Below, piece after piece: positions 1-8,517 of a DNA stretch of 41,395 bases (position 1 is its first letter; the number at the start of each line of letters is the position of its first letter). The stretch spans positions 1-41,395 of the forward strand of contig JASBRJ010000025.1 in assembly GCA_030149525.1 (NCBI GenBank). Direction: 5' to 3'. Made by a program: the position numbers and the translations under genes. The notes under the pieces were generated by a model that saw only the letters and a program-made list of their open reading frames with translations, was not told the DNA's origin and searched no databases. The stretch is from a bacterium (lineage in GTDB: Bacteria > Vulcanimicrobiota > Xenobia > Xenobiales > JADMJV01).

Positions 1-109
1 CCACTGCACTCCCACTCTTTCGAGAGACGTTGCCAGTCTGGCTCCTTCGCTGGTACTATCTTTGTCATTACGACCTCCTATCTCGTCATAGGGTAGGGGG
101 TCGGAACGG

Positions 110-829
110 GTGGCGGATAGGGAGCGGAACATCGCTTACCCTATATGGCTGCGGTACAATATCGAAACCGGAAAATTTGACCGCTATCCAGAGAGCCTTA
201 AGTTGGTGGTCGATTATCTGCCTAAACCCGCTGGAGACTGCCACTTTTTTGAGCTCTACTATGAACGTATTCAAGAATACGACATCTTGAAAACAGAAGA
301 CTTGAGTGCTTTTTGCGAAGCTATCGGTTTGGATTTTGCTGATGAATCAGATGTTTTCGACCCCAAACATGATATCTGGGTGCGAAAAGAGGCATTGCTT
401 CTCAATGCCGGGATAAAAGAAATAACGCAAGACTCATTTTTTGGATTTGCTCACGAATTCGGAAGATCACAACCCGGTGTTTTTATAAAGATGGACAGAC
501 TGCTCCAGATGGCAAATCGTAATTTTTTCAATATCTGGTACAAAAATGTACGTTTGGACCTACTGACTTCATTCAAAAGGGAGCTGCATGAACTGATACT
601 CGAGGCAAATGAATCGGAGCAGAAAAAATATGAGTATTTTACCGATGCTCAACTTATTGAAATTTTTGATTTCATCAAAATGAACAGTTCCAAAATGGTT
701 AATTTTTTTTCACCTGGAGAAGATCCACTTCTTAGACTCGTCAGGGTTTTTAGGTATGACGGAAACGGTTTCAGTCTCCTTTTGCGAAATTCAACTCACT
801 CTATCGCTGCCTTATTCCAGTCATCATGA
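110..829 (+). CDS. Hypothetical protein, A+T-rich orphan gene
   Basis: I do not recognise this 239-residue protein. The only plausible start is a GTG at 110, after an in-frame TAG near 84-88; a G-rich stretch (gggtaggggg) lies upstream. It is a soluble, mixed alpha/beta protein rich in Phe, Leu, Asp and Glu, with no signal peptide and no membrane segment. A helical, charged part near residues 150-175 (KRELHELILEANESEQKK) could be a short coiled coil. Base composition is clearly more A+T-rich than in the neighbouring genes, which suggests recent acquisition. It converges on the DUF4127 gene with only 9 bases between the two stops. The N-terminus could also be missing if the gene was truncated by a rearrangement near the window edge. 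Confidence 0.6.
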   Translation: MADRERNIAYPIWLRYNIETGKFDRYPESLKLVVDYLPKPAGDCHFFELYYERIQEYDILKTEDLSAFCEAIGLDFADESDVFDPKHDIWVRKEALLLNAGIKEITQDSFFGFAHEFGRSQPGVFIKMDRLLQMANRNFFNIWYKNVRLDLLTSFKRELHELILEANESEQKKYEYFTDAQLIEIFDFIKMNSSKMVNFFSPGEDPLLRLVRVFRYDGNGFSLLLRNSTHSIAALFQSS

Positions 830-838
830 TAGGGCCTG

Positions 839-2479
839 CTAACGGTCACAACGGCGACCGGTCAGTCCCAGCCTCAGATCCAGGCGAGCCTCCACTTCGA
901 AGGTGCGAGGCCAGGGCAGAATCACTTCCAGTTTGGAGCGCTCGAACCGGACCTCCACATTTTGAGGCTCGATGCAGAAGGTGCGGCCCAGATACTTCTC
1001 TTCAAACAGCTTCTCAGCCCACTCCACAAGACTGAGGCGAATATCAAGACCCACCGGACCGAACTCGTTCAAGAGCGGGTTTGCCTGACTGTCGAGTCCT
1101 GCGATCTGTGGCTTCACCCTGTCTCTCACTCGGGTCTGATAAAGATAGTCGTCGATAAACCGGGCCAGCAGGAAGGCTTGATGTGTTTTCTCGCTTTCCA
1201 GACGTTGCCTCATGGTCCAAGAAGGAGAGCGCTCTGCGATCTGATGACAAACCGCTTGAGCGACCACCGTTCCCACGGTGTTGGCCGGGGTATTCCATGA
1301 GGCGAAGGCCTCGAGGTCAAAGAGAGGGAGCAACTCAAGAGACGATTCCGCTAGAAAGGGGTCCATCCGATTGACCAGAGAGAGATCGGCCACGGCTACA
1401 GACGCTCCCTTATCAGTAGCGCCTTTCACCTGGGCAACGAACGCTTCCGAGGCCGGCCGTCGTTCCTCTCCCGGGACACTCCACGGTTTCTCGTAGGGAA
1501 CGTACACGTAAAGTTCCAGGTCGGCACCGTCGTCTTCCACCACCTCGGCGTTGGCCAGGCGAAGATGCTGCTCAACCATGGTTTGCAAAGGCAGACTTTC
1601 CAGTGGCGGCACTTTGTCTGCTGCCTCCGGTTCAGAATAAACCACCCTGATCTTCGGAGAAATCCCTGCCCGCTTGGCCCATACGCCGGCCACCATGTTC
1701 ATGGTGAGTTCGTCGATGCCGGAAAGAAGCTTGACCTTATCAGAGACTTCCAGCGTTACCATATCTTCCTGAATCTGTTTCTGCTCGAAACGGTGAAGGC
1801 CGGTCTTATGAGAGTCATCCTGGCCGAGAATCAGTGTATCGATGTATCCGAGTGCGGCCAACTTCACTAAATGCCGGATGGTGGATATGTTGCGATCTCG
1901 GACCCTCAGATACTCCATCACCACGGCATCGGGGACCCCCTCGGGAAAAGGGAGCGTCTTACCTTCCTTCCTACCGGTCAGTAACTCGGGAACTGATGGA
2001 AGATCGGCCTTGGCAGCCCAGTTGGCTAGAGTGCGCTCGTGAGGAGCCTCCTCCTCCGACGTACGAAGGCTCAACCTGGGGATGGTGGCAAGAACATGAA
2101 GAAAAACTCCCCTTTCTCCCAAACTTTCCAGGCGGCGGAGTCGGTCTTTCACCTGCTCCGGGTCGATAGCCGCCGTCCGGGACGCCACCAACCCGCCGTA
2201 AAGCCACATATCGATAGAAAGAAACACCGTGTCGCCGGGCTCCACTCGCTCTTCTAACCAGTCCATTATCGCCTCACTCCGGCCGGGATCGTAGAGGCGA
2301 CCCAACAGATGCCGTGGGGGTGAGGTGAGGCGGCTCTGGGGTGCTCCGATCCGAGCGATCTGCTCCACGAAGAGACGGTTGGCCGGGCGATCGTCAAGCG
2401 GAATCAAAAAGTCTTCGGCCCAACCCGCACCGGCCACGGAAAACAGGAAGAACGGTATAAGAAAAATCAGTCTTTTCAT
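839..2479 (-). CDS. Exported DUF4127 family protein
   Basis: The protein matches DUF4127 by several recognisable blocks: an N-terminal IPLDDRPANR, then DMWLYGGLVASR, LGQDDSHKTG, a DELTMNM stretch with an acidic residue, and ASWNTPANTVGT. The family has no established biochemical function. I place the start at the ATG at 2479, because the reading frame then opens with a textbook Sec signal peptide (MKRLIFLIPFFLF, then SVAGAGWAED, probable cleavage after GWA). The frame stays open upstream to 2992 but that part lies across the 5' end of the divergent pilin gene and does not look coding. The product is 546 residues, the usual family size, and is probably periplasmic or cell-surface. It is divergent from pilin cluster A, with a 111-bp shared intergenic region. 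Confidence 0.9.
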   Translation of the reverse strand: MKRLIFLIPFFLFSVAGAGWAEDFLIPLDDRPANRLFVEQIARIGAPQSRLTSPPRHLLGRLYDPGRSEAIMDWLEERVEPGDTVFLSIDMWLYGGLVASRTAAIDPEQVKDRLRRLESLGERGVFLHVLATIPRLSLRTSEEEAPHERTLANWAAKADLPSVPELLTGRKEGKTLPFPEGVPDAVVMEYLRVRDRNISTIRHLVKLAALGYIDTLILGQDDSHKTGLHRFEQKQIQEDMVTLEVSDKVKLLSGIDELTMNMVAGVWAKRAGISPKIRVVYSEPEAADKVPPLESLPLQTMVEQHLRLANAEVVEDDGADLELYVYVPYEKPWSVPGEERRPASEAFVAQVKGATDKGASVAVADLSLVNRMDPFLAESSLELLPLFDLEAFASWNTPANTVGTVVAQAVCHQIAERSPSWTMRQRLESEKTHQAFLLARFIDDYLYQTRVRDRVKPQIAGLDSQANPLLNEFGPVGLDIRLSLVEWAEKLFEEKYLGRTFCIEPQNVEVRFERSKLEVILPWPRTFEVEARLDLRLGLTGRRCDR

Positions 2480-2590
2480 AAGCCCCAGTATGCTCTTTTC
2501 GTGGTTGAACCTTCTCTGGACCGACTGGTTTTGCGGAGGTGCAAACGCTGTGGTAAGCTCCATGTGGGGAATTAGCAAACGGAGACGACT

Positions 2591-4207
2591 ATGCCACTCG
2601 GCAATGATGAAGGAAAGAGCCGATCCAAACGAGGATTTGCGCTCATGTTTGTGATGGCTTTCGCGGCCATCGTTGTAGTGTTCACAGCTTCCATCGGGGC
2701 TCAGGCCACGTATAATCTGAGACTTGCGGGCAATCGCGGTGAGATTGATAGAGCCTACTACTCCGCTCAGACAGGCACACAGCTCATCCTCTCCCTCTTG
2801 CGTGAACCGCCTGAAGAGGTCGATTACAACGGCGATGGTGTGCCCGGCCCGTGGCTTGCCGAAGATGCCAGTCTGCATCTCGAGATTCCGGCCACCAACG
2901 CGGAAGCCAAGGCGCATGTCTACCATAACTTCCAGGGCTTCCCTAATCCTCAGCCGGTCGCCCCGGACGGAACAAAGATTCCCGAGGATCACTTCTACAT
3001 TATCAGCGTCGGAGTGGTCAACGGAGTCTATGACGCCGACGGAAACTTAAAGAGCGGTATTGAATACGAGGCGAACACCATGGGGTCCACCCTCAACCCC
3101 AGCTACCCGCTCACCCCTCAAGCCATTTTCGGCTATGACGAGATCGATGTGGACGGGCAAGTCGCTCACTTTGATTCGAGCACTAGCGGACCTTGGGCGG
3201 TAGACGACGGTGGCACCGGAACCGGAGATCACATGGCCTGCCCGTTCCCTGAGGGTACAGTCGGCATTGCCACCAAAGACGACACCAAGATGATCATCCG
3301 AGAAAATGCCAAAATCGACGGTCATATCATCTTCGGTGTGGGAACACCCAACTCTGAGAAGATTGACGAACAGACAGCCATCGCAAGCTTTCCGGGTGGT
3401 GCGAGTCCGCCCATCGCAACCACTCCCCTCTTCGCCTACGGTCGTTCCAGGCAGATTAGCGGAACACCGAATCAGCCTAATGTCAACGGGGAGATCGGCG
3501 AGCTAGTCACTGACCCTCCCGTGGTCGACATGAACTTTCAGCCGTCGGATTACTACCAAACGCTGCCCTCCGGCGGCATGGGAAGCATCACCCTGCAAGA
3601 GGGTAAGATTTACGAAAAGAACGGCGACCTCAGGATCGTAGGCTCCGACACCATTACCGTCAACGACACCAACGGAGACGGAGAGATCGAAGACACCATT
3701 ATGGTGGTCCACGGAAATATCTCCTTTTTGAACTGCACCATCGGAGTGAACGGAAAAACACCGCCCAGACAGCTCAAGATTTACTCTGACGATGCGGGTG
3801 CCCAGTTCAATATGCAGGACAGCACCGCATTCTGTCTGGTGGCCGGGAAAGACATGGTTGCCGACATCAATACTGGGTCGACCCTTTGGGGAGCTGTTCT
3901 GGCCCGCAAAGTGGTGCTTGACCAGACATCCGCCGTAAACTACGACGTGACACTTCGCGACCCCACCCTCATTGCCGACATCTACGGCTACTATCTGGTG
4001 GGATCAAGCATCGTTTCCGGAGCCTCCGTACCTACGGGAACCTTGGGGCCTACCGGTACCACGGCTCCGGCCGCTCCCGCTCCAGCACCGGCCACCGCGC
4101 CGGCTACGGCGCCCGCTCCTGCGCCCGCACCGGCACCGGCACCGGCCACATCAGGTTGCGGATGCGGATGTGGGTGCGGAAGCATGCTTGTGATGAGAAA
4201 ACTTTAA
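2591..4207 (+). CDS. PilX-like large pilin-associated protein with Gly-Cys tail (cluster A)
   Basis: A 538-residue protein with a type IV pilus-assembly (PilX-like) N-terminus: a basic stretch (KSRSKRGFALMFV) leads into one hydrophobic helix and then YNLRLAGNRGEIDRAYYSAQ, typical of PilX/PulK-type minor pilins without the canonical G-F-TLIE site. The body has beta-rich blocks and two calcium-loop-like stretches, DYNGDGVPG and DTNGDGEIED. The C-terminus is an Ala/Pro linker followed by four Cys alternating with Gly, then SMLVMRKL. The start ATG is preceded by CGGAGA at suitable spacing. It is first in a translationally coupled operon with two prepilins: its TAA overlaps the next ATG by one base. 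A secreted or surface fibre-tip role is inferred from the family and context. Confidence 0.75.
   Translation: MPLGNDEGKSRSKRGFALMFVMAFAAIVVVFTASIGAQATYNLRLAGNRGEIDRAYYSAQTGTQLILSLLREPPEEVDYNGDGVPGPWLAEDASLHLEIPATNAEAKAHVYHNFQGFPNPQPVAPDGTKIPEDHFYIISVGVVNGVYDADGNLKSGIEYEANTMGSTLNPSYPLTPQAIFGYDEIDVDGQVAHFDSSTSGPWAVDDGGTGTGDHMACPFPEGTVGIATKDDTKMIIRENAKIDGHIIFGVGTPNSEKIDEQTAIASFPGGASPPIATTPLFAYGRSRQISGTPNQPNVNGEIGELVTDPPVVDMNFQPSDYYQTLPSGGMGSITLQEGKIYEKNGDLRIVGSDTITVNDTNGDGEIEDTIMVVHGNISFLNCTIGVNGKTPPRQLKIYSDDAGAQFNMQDSTAFCLVAGKDMVADINTGSTLWGAVLARKVVLDQTSAVNYDVTLRDPTLIADIYGYYLVGSSIVSGASVPTGTLGPTGTTAPAAPAPAPATAPATAPAPAPAPAPAPATSGCGCGCGCGSMLVMRKL
4064..4149 (+). repeat. Ala/Pro-coding low-complexity tract
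   Basis: Irregular repetition of gcaccg, gctccg and gcgcc units encodes a run of Ala-Pro and Ala-Thr dipeptides near the C-terminus of the cluster A PilX-like protein. Cys codons at 4157, 4163, 4169 and 4175 follow at once. It looks like a flexible wall- or envelope-spanning linker and is likely to vary in length between strains. Confidence 0.8.
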
Positions 4208-4713
4208 TGACTCTAAAGACGAGAAGTCTGCCCCGTCTCGCCACCCTTACAACATCCGGTCACAACCTTTTAGAGGCCATCATCGCCACCGGACTGTTCA
4301 TCATGGTCACCGTAGCACTCTCGGGCATTTGGGTGATGTACGGTCGGAGCCTGGCCAAGTCCGGCGAAGTCATCGCCGCCAACAGCCTGGCTCGAAGTGT
4401 CAGTGAAGGCTTAGTGGCCAACGGATGGGAATTTCTCTTGACCCTCGACGGCGTCTCCCCTCTGCCTGAGAAGGATGTCGTGGTGGAACGCATTGTTCGT
4501 GGCCGGCGGGCCGACATCAAATACAACGTCGTCTACGAAGCCTTGTTCAACAAAAGCAGCACCCTCTTAGACAACCGTTTCTTCTCCGAGGATATCTGTC
4601 AACTCACCGTCACCGTTCGCTGGAACTCAAACGCGTCTGGAAAAGACGACAGCGACGGATACAACGCCGAGGAGACGTACTCCATGATGGTCTACAAGAA
4701 GGGCATCAAATGA
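4207..4713 (+). CDS. Type IV prepilin-like pseudopilin (cluster A)
   Basis: A 168-residue protein with a class III prepilin leader. The leader is basic (about 18 residues), then G-HNLLE with the conserved Glu at +5, then a hydrophobic helix (AIIATGLFIMVTVALSGIW). A prepilin peptidase would cut after Gly18. The start chosen is the ATG at 4207, which overlaps the stop of the PilX-like gene by one base (TAATG). An upstream start at 4156 in the same frame would give a longer, odd leader encoded inside the Cys tail of the previous gene, so I reject it. The globular domain is not recognisable as a named minor pilin. It overlaps the next prepilin gene by 4 bases (ATGA), so all three proteins are probably made together and assembled at one inner-membrane pilus or T2SS-like platform. 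Confidence 0.8.
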   Translation: MTLKTRSLPRLATLTTSGHNLLEAIIATGLFIMVTVALSGIWVMYGRSLAKSGEVIAANSLARSVSEGLVANGWEFLLTLDGVSPLPEKDVVVERIVRGRRADIKYNVVYEALFNKSSTLLDNRFFSEDICQLTVTVRWNSNASGKDDSDGYNAEETYSMMVYKKGIK

Positions 4714-5414
4714 GCCGTCAGCGATTCCGAAAAGGGTTCACTCTGATTGAGATGATGGTCACCCTAGCCATCATGTCGGTCGTCATGGTCGGCATCTTTA
4801 AAGTCTTCGACGAAGGTATGCAACTGTTTCGAACCAACGCTCGGGCGGCCGATGCCCAGACGGCGGCCATAAAAGTCATGAGCTTGATATCGGCCGAGGT
4901 CGTTAACGCCACGCCCGAGGTGAGTGCCAACTACGAAAGCGGCTCCGGATATCTGCCGGGGCTCGTCTTCGCGACCTCTCTTACCGACACGGGCGCCACT
5001 CGATTCGACGACGTCAACGGTCAGATCTTTTGGCAGCGGTACATATGCTACTATTTCGTGGCCGACCCCAGCGGAGACCAAGACGGCAAACTCTTCCGAG
5101 CAGAGCTTCCCGTTCCCGACGATACCATCAGAGGCGGGCCTGGGAATCGTGACGTCAACACTGTGGTCAAGCCTTTCATCCGATCCACCACGACCAACGA
5201 CTTCGCCGCCGACACAAACGCCAAAAAACGCCTTATCGCCGACGGAATATCCGGCTTCAACGTGACCATCTACGACGGAAAAGAAGGCGGAAACACAGCG
5301 GGTGCCAAGGACGTTGTTTTCGACATCACAGTGGAAGCCGGTAACCCAGCCAGCCAGAACGTTCGTAACGGATACTACATCAAGGTCGGCTCGCGAGTAG
5401 CACCTCGGGGTTAG
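4710..5414 (+). CDS. Type IV prepilin-like pseudopilin (cluster A)
   Basis: A 234-residue protein with a canonical prepilin leader, RKG-FTLIEMMVTLAIMSV, cleavage after Gly9 and Glu at +5. The hydrophobic N-terminal helix continues to about residue 30. The rest is a globular domain of the PulJ/GspJ-like size class (minor pseudopilin J is usually around 200 residues), but I cannot assign it firmly. The start overlaps the previous stop in an ATGA. The stop (5412-5414) is followed within 25 bases by the HTTM gene, so the pilin operon may read on into the membrane-protein genes; no terminator is visible between them. Confidence 0.82.
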   Translation: MSRQRFRKGFTLIEMMVTLAIMSVVMVGIFKVFDEGMQLFRTNARAADAQTAAIKVMSLISAEVVNATPEVSANYESGSGYLPGLVFATSLTDTGATRFDDVNGQIFWQRYICYYFVADPSGDQDGKLFRAELPVPDDTIRGGPGNRDVNTVVKPFIRSTTTNDFAADTNAKKRLIADGISGFNVTIYDGKEGGNTAGAKDVVFDITVEAGNPASQNVRNGYYIKVGSRVAPRG

Positions 5415-5438
5415 CTTCTGCAAGACTCTGCCTCCGAG

Positions 5439-6860
5439 TTGAAATCCTCCGCCTCCGGTATCTTCTCACTTGATCTGAGGGCTCTCGCGCTTTTTCGAAT
5501 GGCACTGGCGGGAGTGTTCATCTTTGACTTACTCCTGCGGGCCCGAGATCTACAGATGTTCTACGGCGACGACGGGGTCCTTTCCAGGAAACTTTTTCTC
5601 CAGCAGACCTGGTTGCCGGCGGACTATCAGGTCTTTCTTGCCACCGGGTCGTTTTGGGGTTTGTCCCTCTTTTTCGTGGCTGGAGTGCTCGGCGGGATGT
5701 GCCTTTTCGTCGGCTTCAAAACCCGATGGGCCTCTCTTTTTTGCTGGGCCTTCACCGTCTCTCTTCAGCTTCGGAATCCCATGATTATAGATGGAGGCGA
5801 CGAACTACTCCGCCTGCTTTTCTTTTGGTGCCCTTTTCTCCCACTTTCGGCCAGATGGTCCTGGGAAGCGCGAAAAAATCCTGATTGGGCGAACTTGCCG
5901 GAGAACTACCGAAGTGTCGCCACCGTAGGCGTGATCCTTCAATACGCTCTGCTTTACTTCTTCGCCGGCCTTCTTAAATCCGGTGACGAGTGGAGAAAGA
6001 CCGGAGAGGCCCTCTACTATACTCTCTCCATCGACCAATTCGCGACTCATCTGGGGAAGTGGATGCTCCAATTTCCGGACCTACTGAGACTCCTCACCCC
6101 CCTGGCAGTCGGCCTTGAACTCGCCCTCGGTATCTTGATCCTTTTTCCGCCCGGCTTCCTAAAAACTCGACTCGTCTTCCTGGGGCTTGCCCTGCTGTTC
6201 CATCTCTCCATCGCTTTCCTTATGAATATCGGAATTTTCATGCTGATAGCGGTGATGGGACTGGTCGTTTTTCTCCCTCCCGCAGTCTTGAACCGAGTTT
6301 TCCCAACAGAACCCTCAAGTGGGGCGGAGTCCTTTCCACCCGCCTACAGACTCGGCAGAATTTCCGTCGGCTTCGGAAGTTTTATGGTCTTTTACATTCT
6401 GTTCGTCAACATTCAAAGCGTTTGGACGGGCAAGAAGCTTTCCAGTTGGACCCACGCCGTGGCCAGAATCACCTATGAACATCAACACTGGCATCTGTTT
6501 GCCCCGGGGCCTTTTCGCGAAGACGGTTGGTTCGTTTTTGAGGTCACCGATCAGGAGGGGAAGGTCTGGTATAGCCTCGGGCCCTCGGATGTTGGGCTAA
6601 AGAAGCCGTCCCATGTGGCTTCTACCTTCCCCAATCACCGATGGCGCCGCTGGTTTCAGAATCTCGTTCTTGATCCCTTTGAAGACACTCAGAGCTGGCG
6701 CAACTCTACCGCTTTTTATCTCGCTCAACAGTGGCTGAAGGCCCATCCAGGAAAAAGCATAAAAAAATATCGTCTTATATTCATGGAAGAAATCACGCCG
6801 TCACCAGGCAGCGATCCCCAGGTCGATCTCAAAGTCCTGGCTGAGAGTGTTGAGAAGTGA
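5439..6860 (+). CDS. HTTM-domain integral membrane protein 1 (VKGC-like)
   Basis: A 473-residue polytopic membrane protein of the HTTM family, homologous to the membrane part of vitamin K-dependent gamma-carboxylase. Diagnostic blocks are an N-terminal LDLRALALFRMALAG helix, the NPMIIDGGDELLRLLFFW loop and helix, several later hydrophobic helices, and a periplasmic-type C-terminal block HQHWHLFAPGPFREDGW, then NHRWRRW. The bacterial substrate and reaction of such proteins are unknown. The start is a TTG at 5439; the frame is closed by the TAG of the upstream pilin gene at 5412, and the first ATG (near 5500) would cut into the first helix. No good Shine-Dalgarno is visible. It is the first of three tandem paralogues. 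Confidence 0.85.
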   Translation: MKSSASGIFSLDLRALALFRMALAGVFIFDLLLRARDLQMFYGDDGVLSRKLFLQQTWLPADYQVFLATGSFWGLSLFFVAGVLGGMCLFVGFKTRWASLFCWAFTVSLQLRNPMIIDGGDELLRLLFFWCPFLPLSARWSWEARKNPDWANLPENYRSVATVGVILQYALLYFFAGLLKSGDEWRKTGEALYYTLSIDQFATHLGKWMLQFPDLLRLLTPLAVGLELALGILILFPPGFLKTRLVFLGLALLFHLSIAFLMNIGIFMLIAVMGLVVFLPPAVLNRVFPTEPSSGAESFPPAYRLGRISVGFGSFMVFYILFVNIQSVWTGKKLSSWTHAVARITYEHQHWHLFAPGPFREDGWFVFEVTDQEGKVWYSLGPSDVGLKKPSHVASTFPNHRWRRWFQNLVLDPFEDTQSWRNSTAFYLAQQWLKAHPGKSIKKYRLIFMEEITPSPGSDPQVDLKVLAESVEK

Positions 6861-6874
6861 CGGAGCCTGAAAAC

Positions 6875-7002
6875 AGAGCAGTTCTCGAAAGTCTTGTCTT
6901 CAGGATTTTCTTCCAAGGACTTGTGGGCAAGAAGCGAAGAGCACGTGTATCGGGAATACATAAGTGATGAGTGATGAGGACAACACTTTTGAGAATTGCT
7001 CT
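6875..7002. repeat. Imperfect 24-bp inverted repeat spanning the start of HTTM gene 2
   Basis: Arms lie at 6875-6898 and 6979-7002. By eye they match at 21 of 24 positions as reverse complements, with 80 bases between. The left arm is in the only sizeable gap (about 100 bp) of the HTTM run; the right arm is the first codons of the second HTTM gene. In RNA the arms would pair and bury the start codon at 6967. Confidence 0.6.
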
Positions 7003-8517
7003 AAGCGACGGCATTGGCCGGGAGAACACGTCCTCGCTCTTGACTTTCGCAGTCTGGCCGCCTTCCGCATTCTCTTCAGCGCCGTCCTTTTACTGGACTG
7101 TCTTATTCGCTGGATAGACGCGACCGCTCACTACTCCGATCTGGGCCTGCTCCCCCGAGGAGTTCTCTTGGAGCAGGGATGGAATCCGAGCTTCTTCTCA
7201 CTCCACATGATCAACGGTCAACCGGCATTCATTCATGCGATGTTTGCCATCCAGGCGCTGGCCGCGCTGGCGTTGCTGTGCGGATTTCGCACCCGGTCGG
7301 CCACCCTGTTGAGTTGGCTTCTTCTGGTCTCTATTCACAACCGAAACCCCTGGGTTCTCAATGGGGGAGATGTCTACGCTCGGGTCATCCTATTCTGGAT
7401 GCTCTTCTTACCTTGGGGCCAGATCTGGTCGATGGATGCCCAACGTAAACAATCGGACTTCCGTTGGTGGATGGGAAAGCTTTCCGAAGACGGTAGGGGC
7501 GTGAGATCGATGGCGTCATTGGCTGTCCTTCTCCAGATCAGCTTGCTCTACTGGTTCGCGGCGCTCCCCAAGACTCACCCCAGTTGGGTGGCCGACAATT
7601 CCGCTATCAACATCGCCCTTCATCTGGATTATCTGGTAAAACCTTTCGGCGTTGCCTTCCGTGAAATGTTCGCCGATCAACTCCCGGCACTCACCTGGCT
7701 TGTCTTTCTGTGGGAGTTCTGGGGACCGTTCTTGCTTTGGTTCCCCTTCGATAAAGGCCAGGTCAGAACGTTCTCTCTTTGCCTTTTCGCCGCAATGCAT
7801 ATGGGATTTGAACTCTGCTTTGCTATCGGGCTTTTCCCGGCTTACTGCATGGTGATTTTGTCGGTTCTTCTACCGGGATGGTTCTGGGAAAAGCTCGGGT
7901 TTGTAAAAAGCTACGATATCTCTCTTCCCAAAATCTCCAGACGGCGCCATCAAGCCGCCCAATGGAGCTGCGGGCTTCTTGTTCTCTATTTGGTGGCGTG
8001 GAACTTTAGCAATGAGCAGTTTCGCCCTGTTATCTCCATCCCCGATCCTCTCAAGTGGGTCGCCTTTACCCTCAGACTCGACCAACGATGGAACATGTTC
8101 AGCCCCAGCCCCCCTTACCACGACGGTTGGTGGGTCGCTGTGGCGCATCGCAGGAGCGGAGACACCCTCAACCTGTTCGATCCGACGGGACCGATCACAT
8201 GGGACAAGCCGGAAAACATCTCCGGAGGCTACTTAACTCAGCGTAGGCGTCGATGGTGGATGGAGTTGCGGTCTACCAACAACCAGCGACTTCTGAGTTC
8301 CACCTGCACCTACCTATGCAATAAGCTCAATGGCGACAAGCGCTCCCTGCACGAGGTCAAGGAAGTCGAACTCTACTACATGCTGGAACTCACCCGGATG
8401 GACGGCTCAGAAATGGAACCTCGCAAAGTTGAGGTCTATCGGCACGACAACTTTCCCCCTAATCCATCCGTTCCGGTCAATGTTATTGTCCCCGAAGAGG
8501 AAAATGTCGGCGAATGA
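6967..8517 (+). CDS. HTTM-domain integral membrane protein 2 (VKGC-like)
   Basis: A 516-residue paralogue of the preceding HTTM protein, the longest of the three. It has the N-terminal LDFRSLAAFRILFSAVLLLD helix, the NPWVLNGGDVYARVILFW signature, FLPWGQIWSMD after it, and the late DQRWNMFSPSPPYHDGWWV block followed by RRRRWW. The start is ambiguous: GTG at 6964 or ATG at 6967, neither with a clear ribosome site, and both lie between the arms of an inverted repeat (6875-7002), so translation may be controlled by RNA folding. It overlaps the third HTTM gene by 4 bases (ATGA). It contains more Cys and Trp in its C-terminal soluble part than its neighbours. Confidence 0.85.
   Translation: MSDEDNTFENCSKRRHWPGEHVLALDFRSLAAFRILFSAVLLLDCLIRWIDATAHYSDLGLLPRGVLLEQGWNPSFFSLHMINGQPAFIHAMFAIQALAALALLCGFRTRSATLLSWLLLVSIHNRNPWVLNGGDVYARVILFWMLFLPWGQIWSMDAQRKQSDFRWWMGKLSEDGRGVRSMASLAVLLQISLLYWFAALPKTHPSWVADNSAINIALHLDYLVKPFGVAFREMFADQLPALTWLVFLWEFWGPFLLWFPFDKGQVRTFSLCLFAAMHMGFELCFAIGLFPAYCMVILSVLLPGWFWEKLGFVKSYDISLPKISRRRHQAAQWSCGLLVLYLVAWNFSNEQFRPVISIPDPLKWVAFTLRLDQRWNMFSPSPPYHDGWWVAVAHRRSGDTLNLFDPTGPITWDKPENISGGYLTQRRRRWWMELRSTNNQRLLSSTCTYLCNKLNGDKRSLHEVKEVELYYMLELTRMDGSEMEPRKVEVYRHDNFPPNPSVPVNVIVPEEENVGE

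Noticed and set aside
2480-2992. In-frame extension of the DUF4127 gene to 2992
   Set aside because: It runs antisense through the start of the cluster A pilin gene, lacks a ribosome site, and hides the clear signal peptide that starts at 2479.
4764-5423. 219-residue minus-strand open frame opposite the cluster A prepilin
   Set aside because: It is antisense to a gene with an unmistakable prepilin leader and an ATGA overlap.
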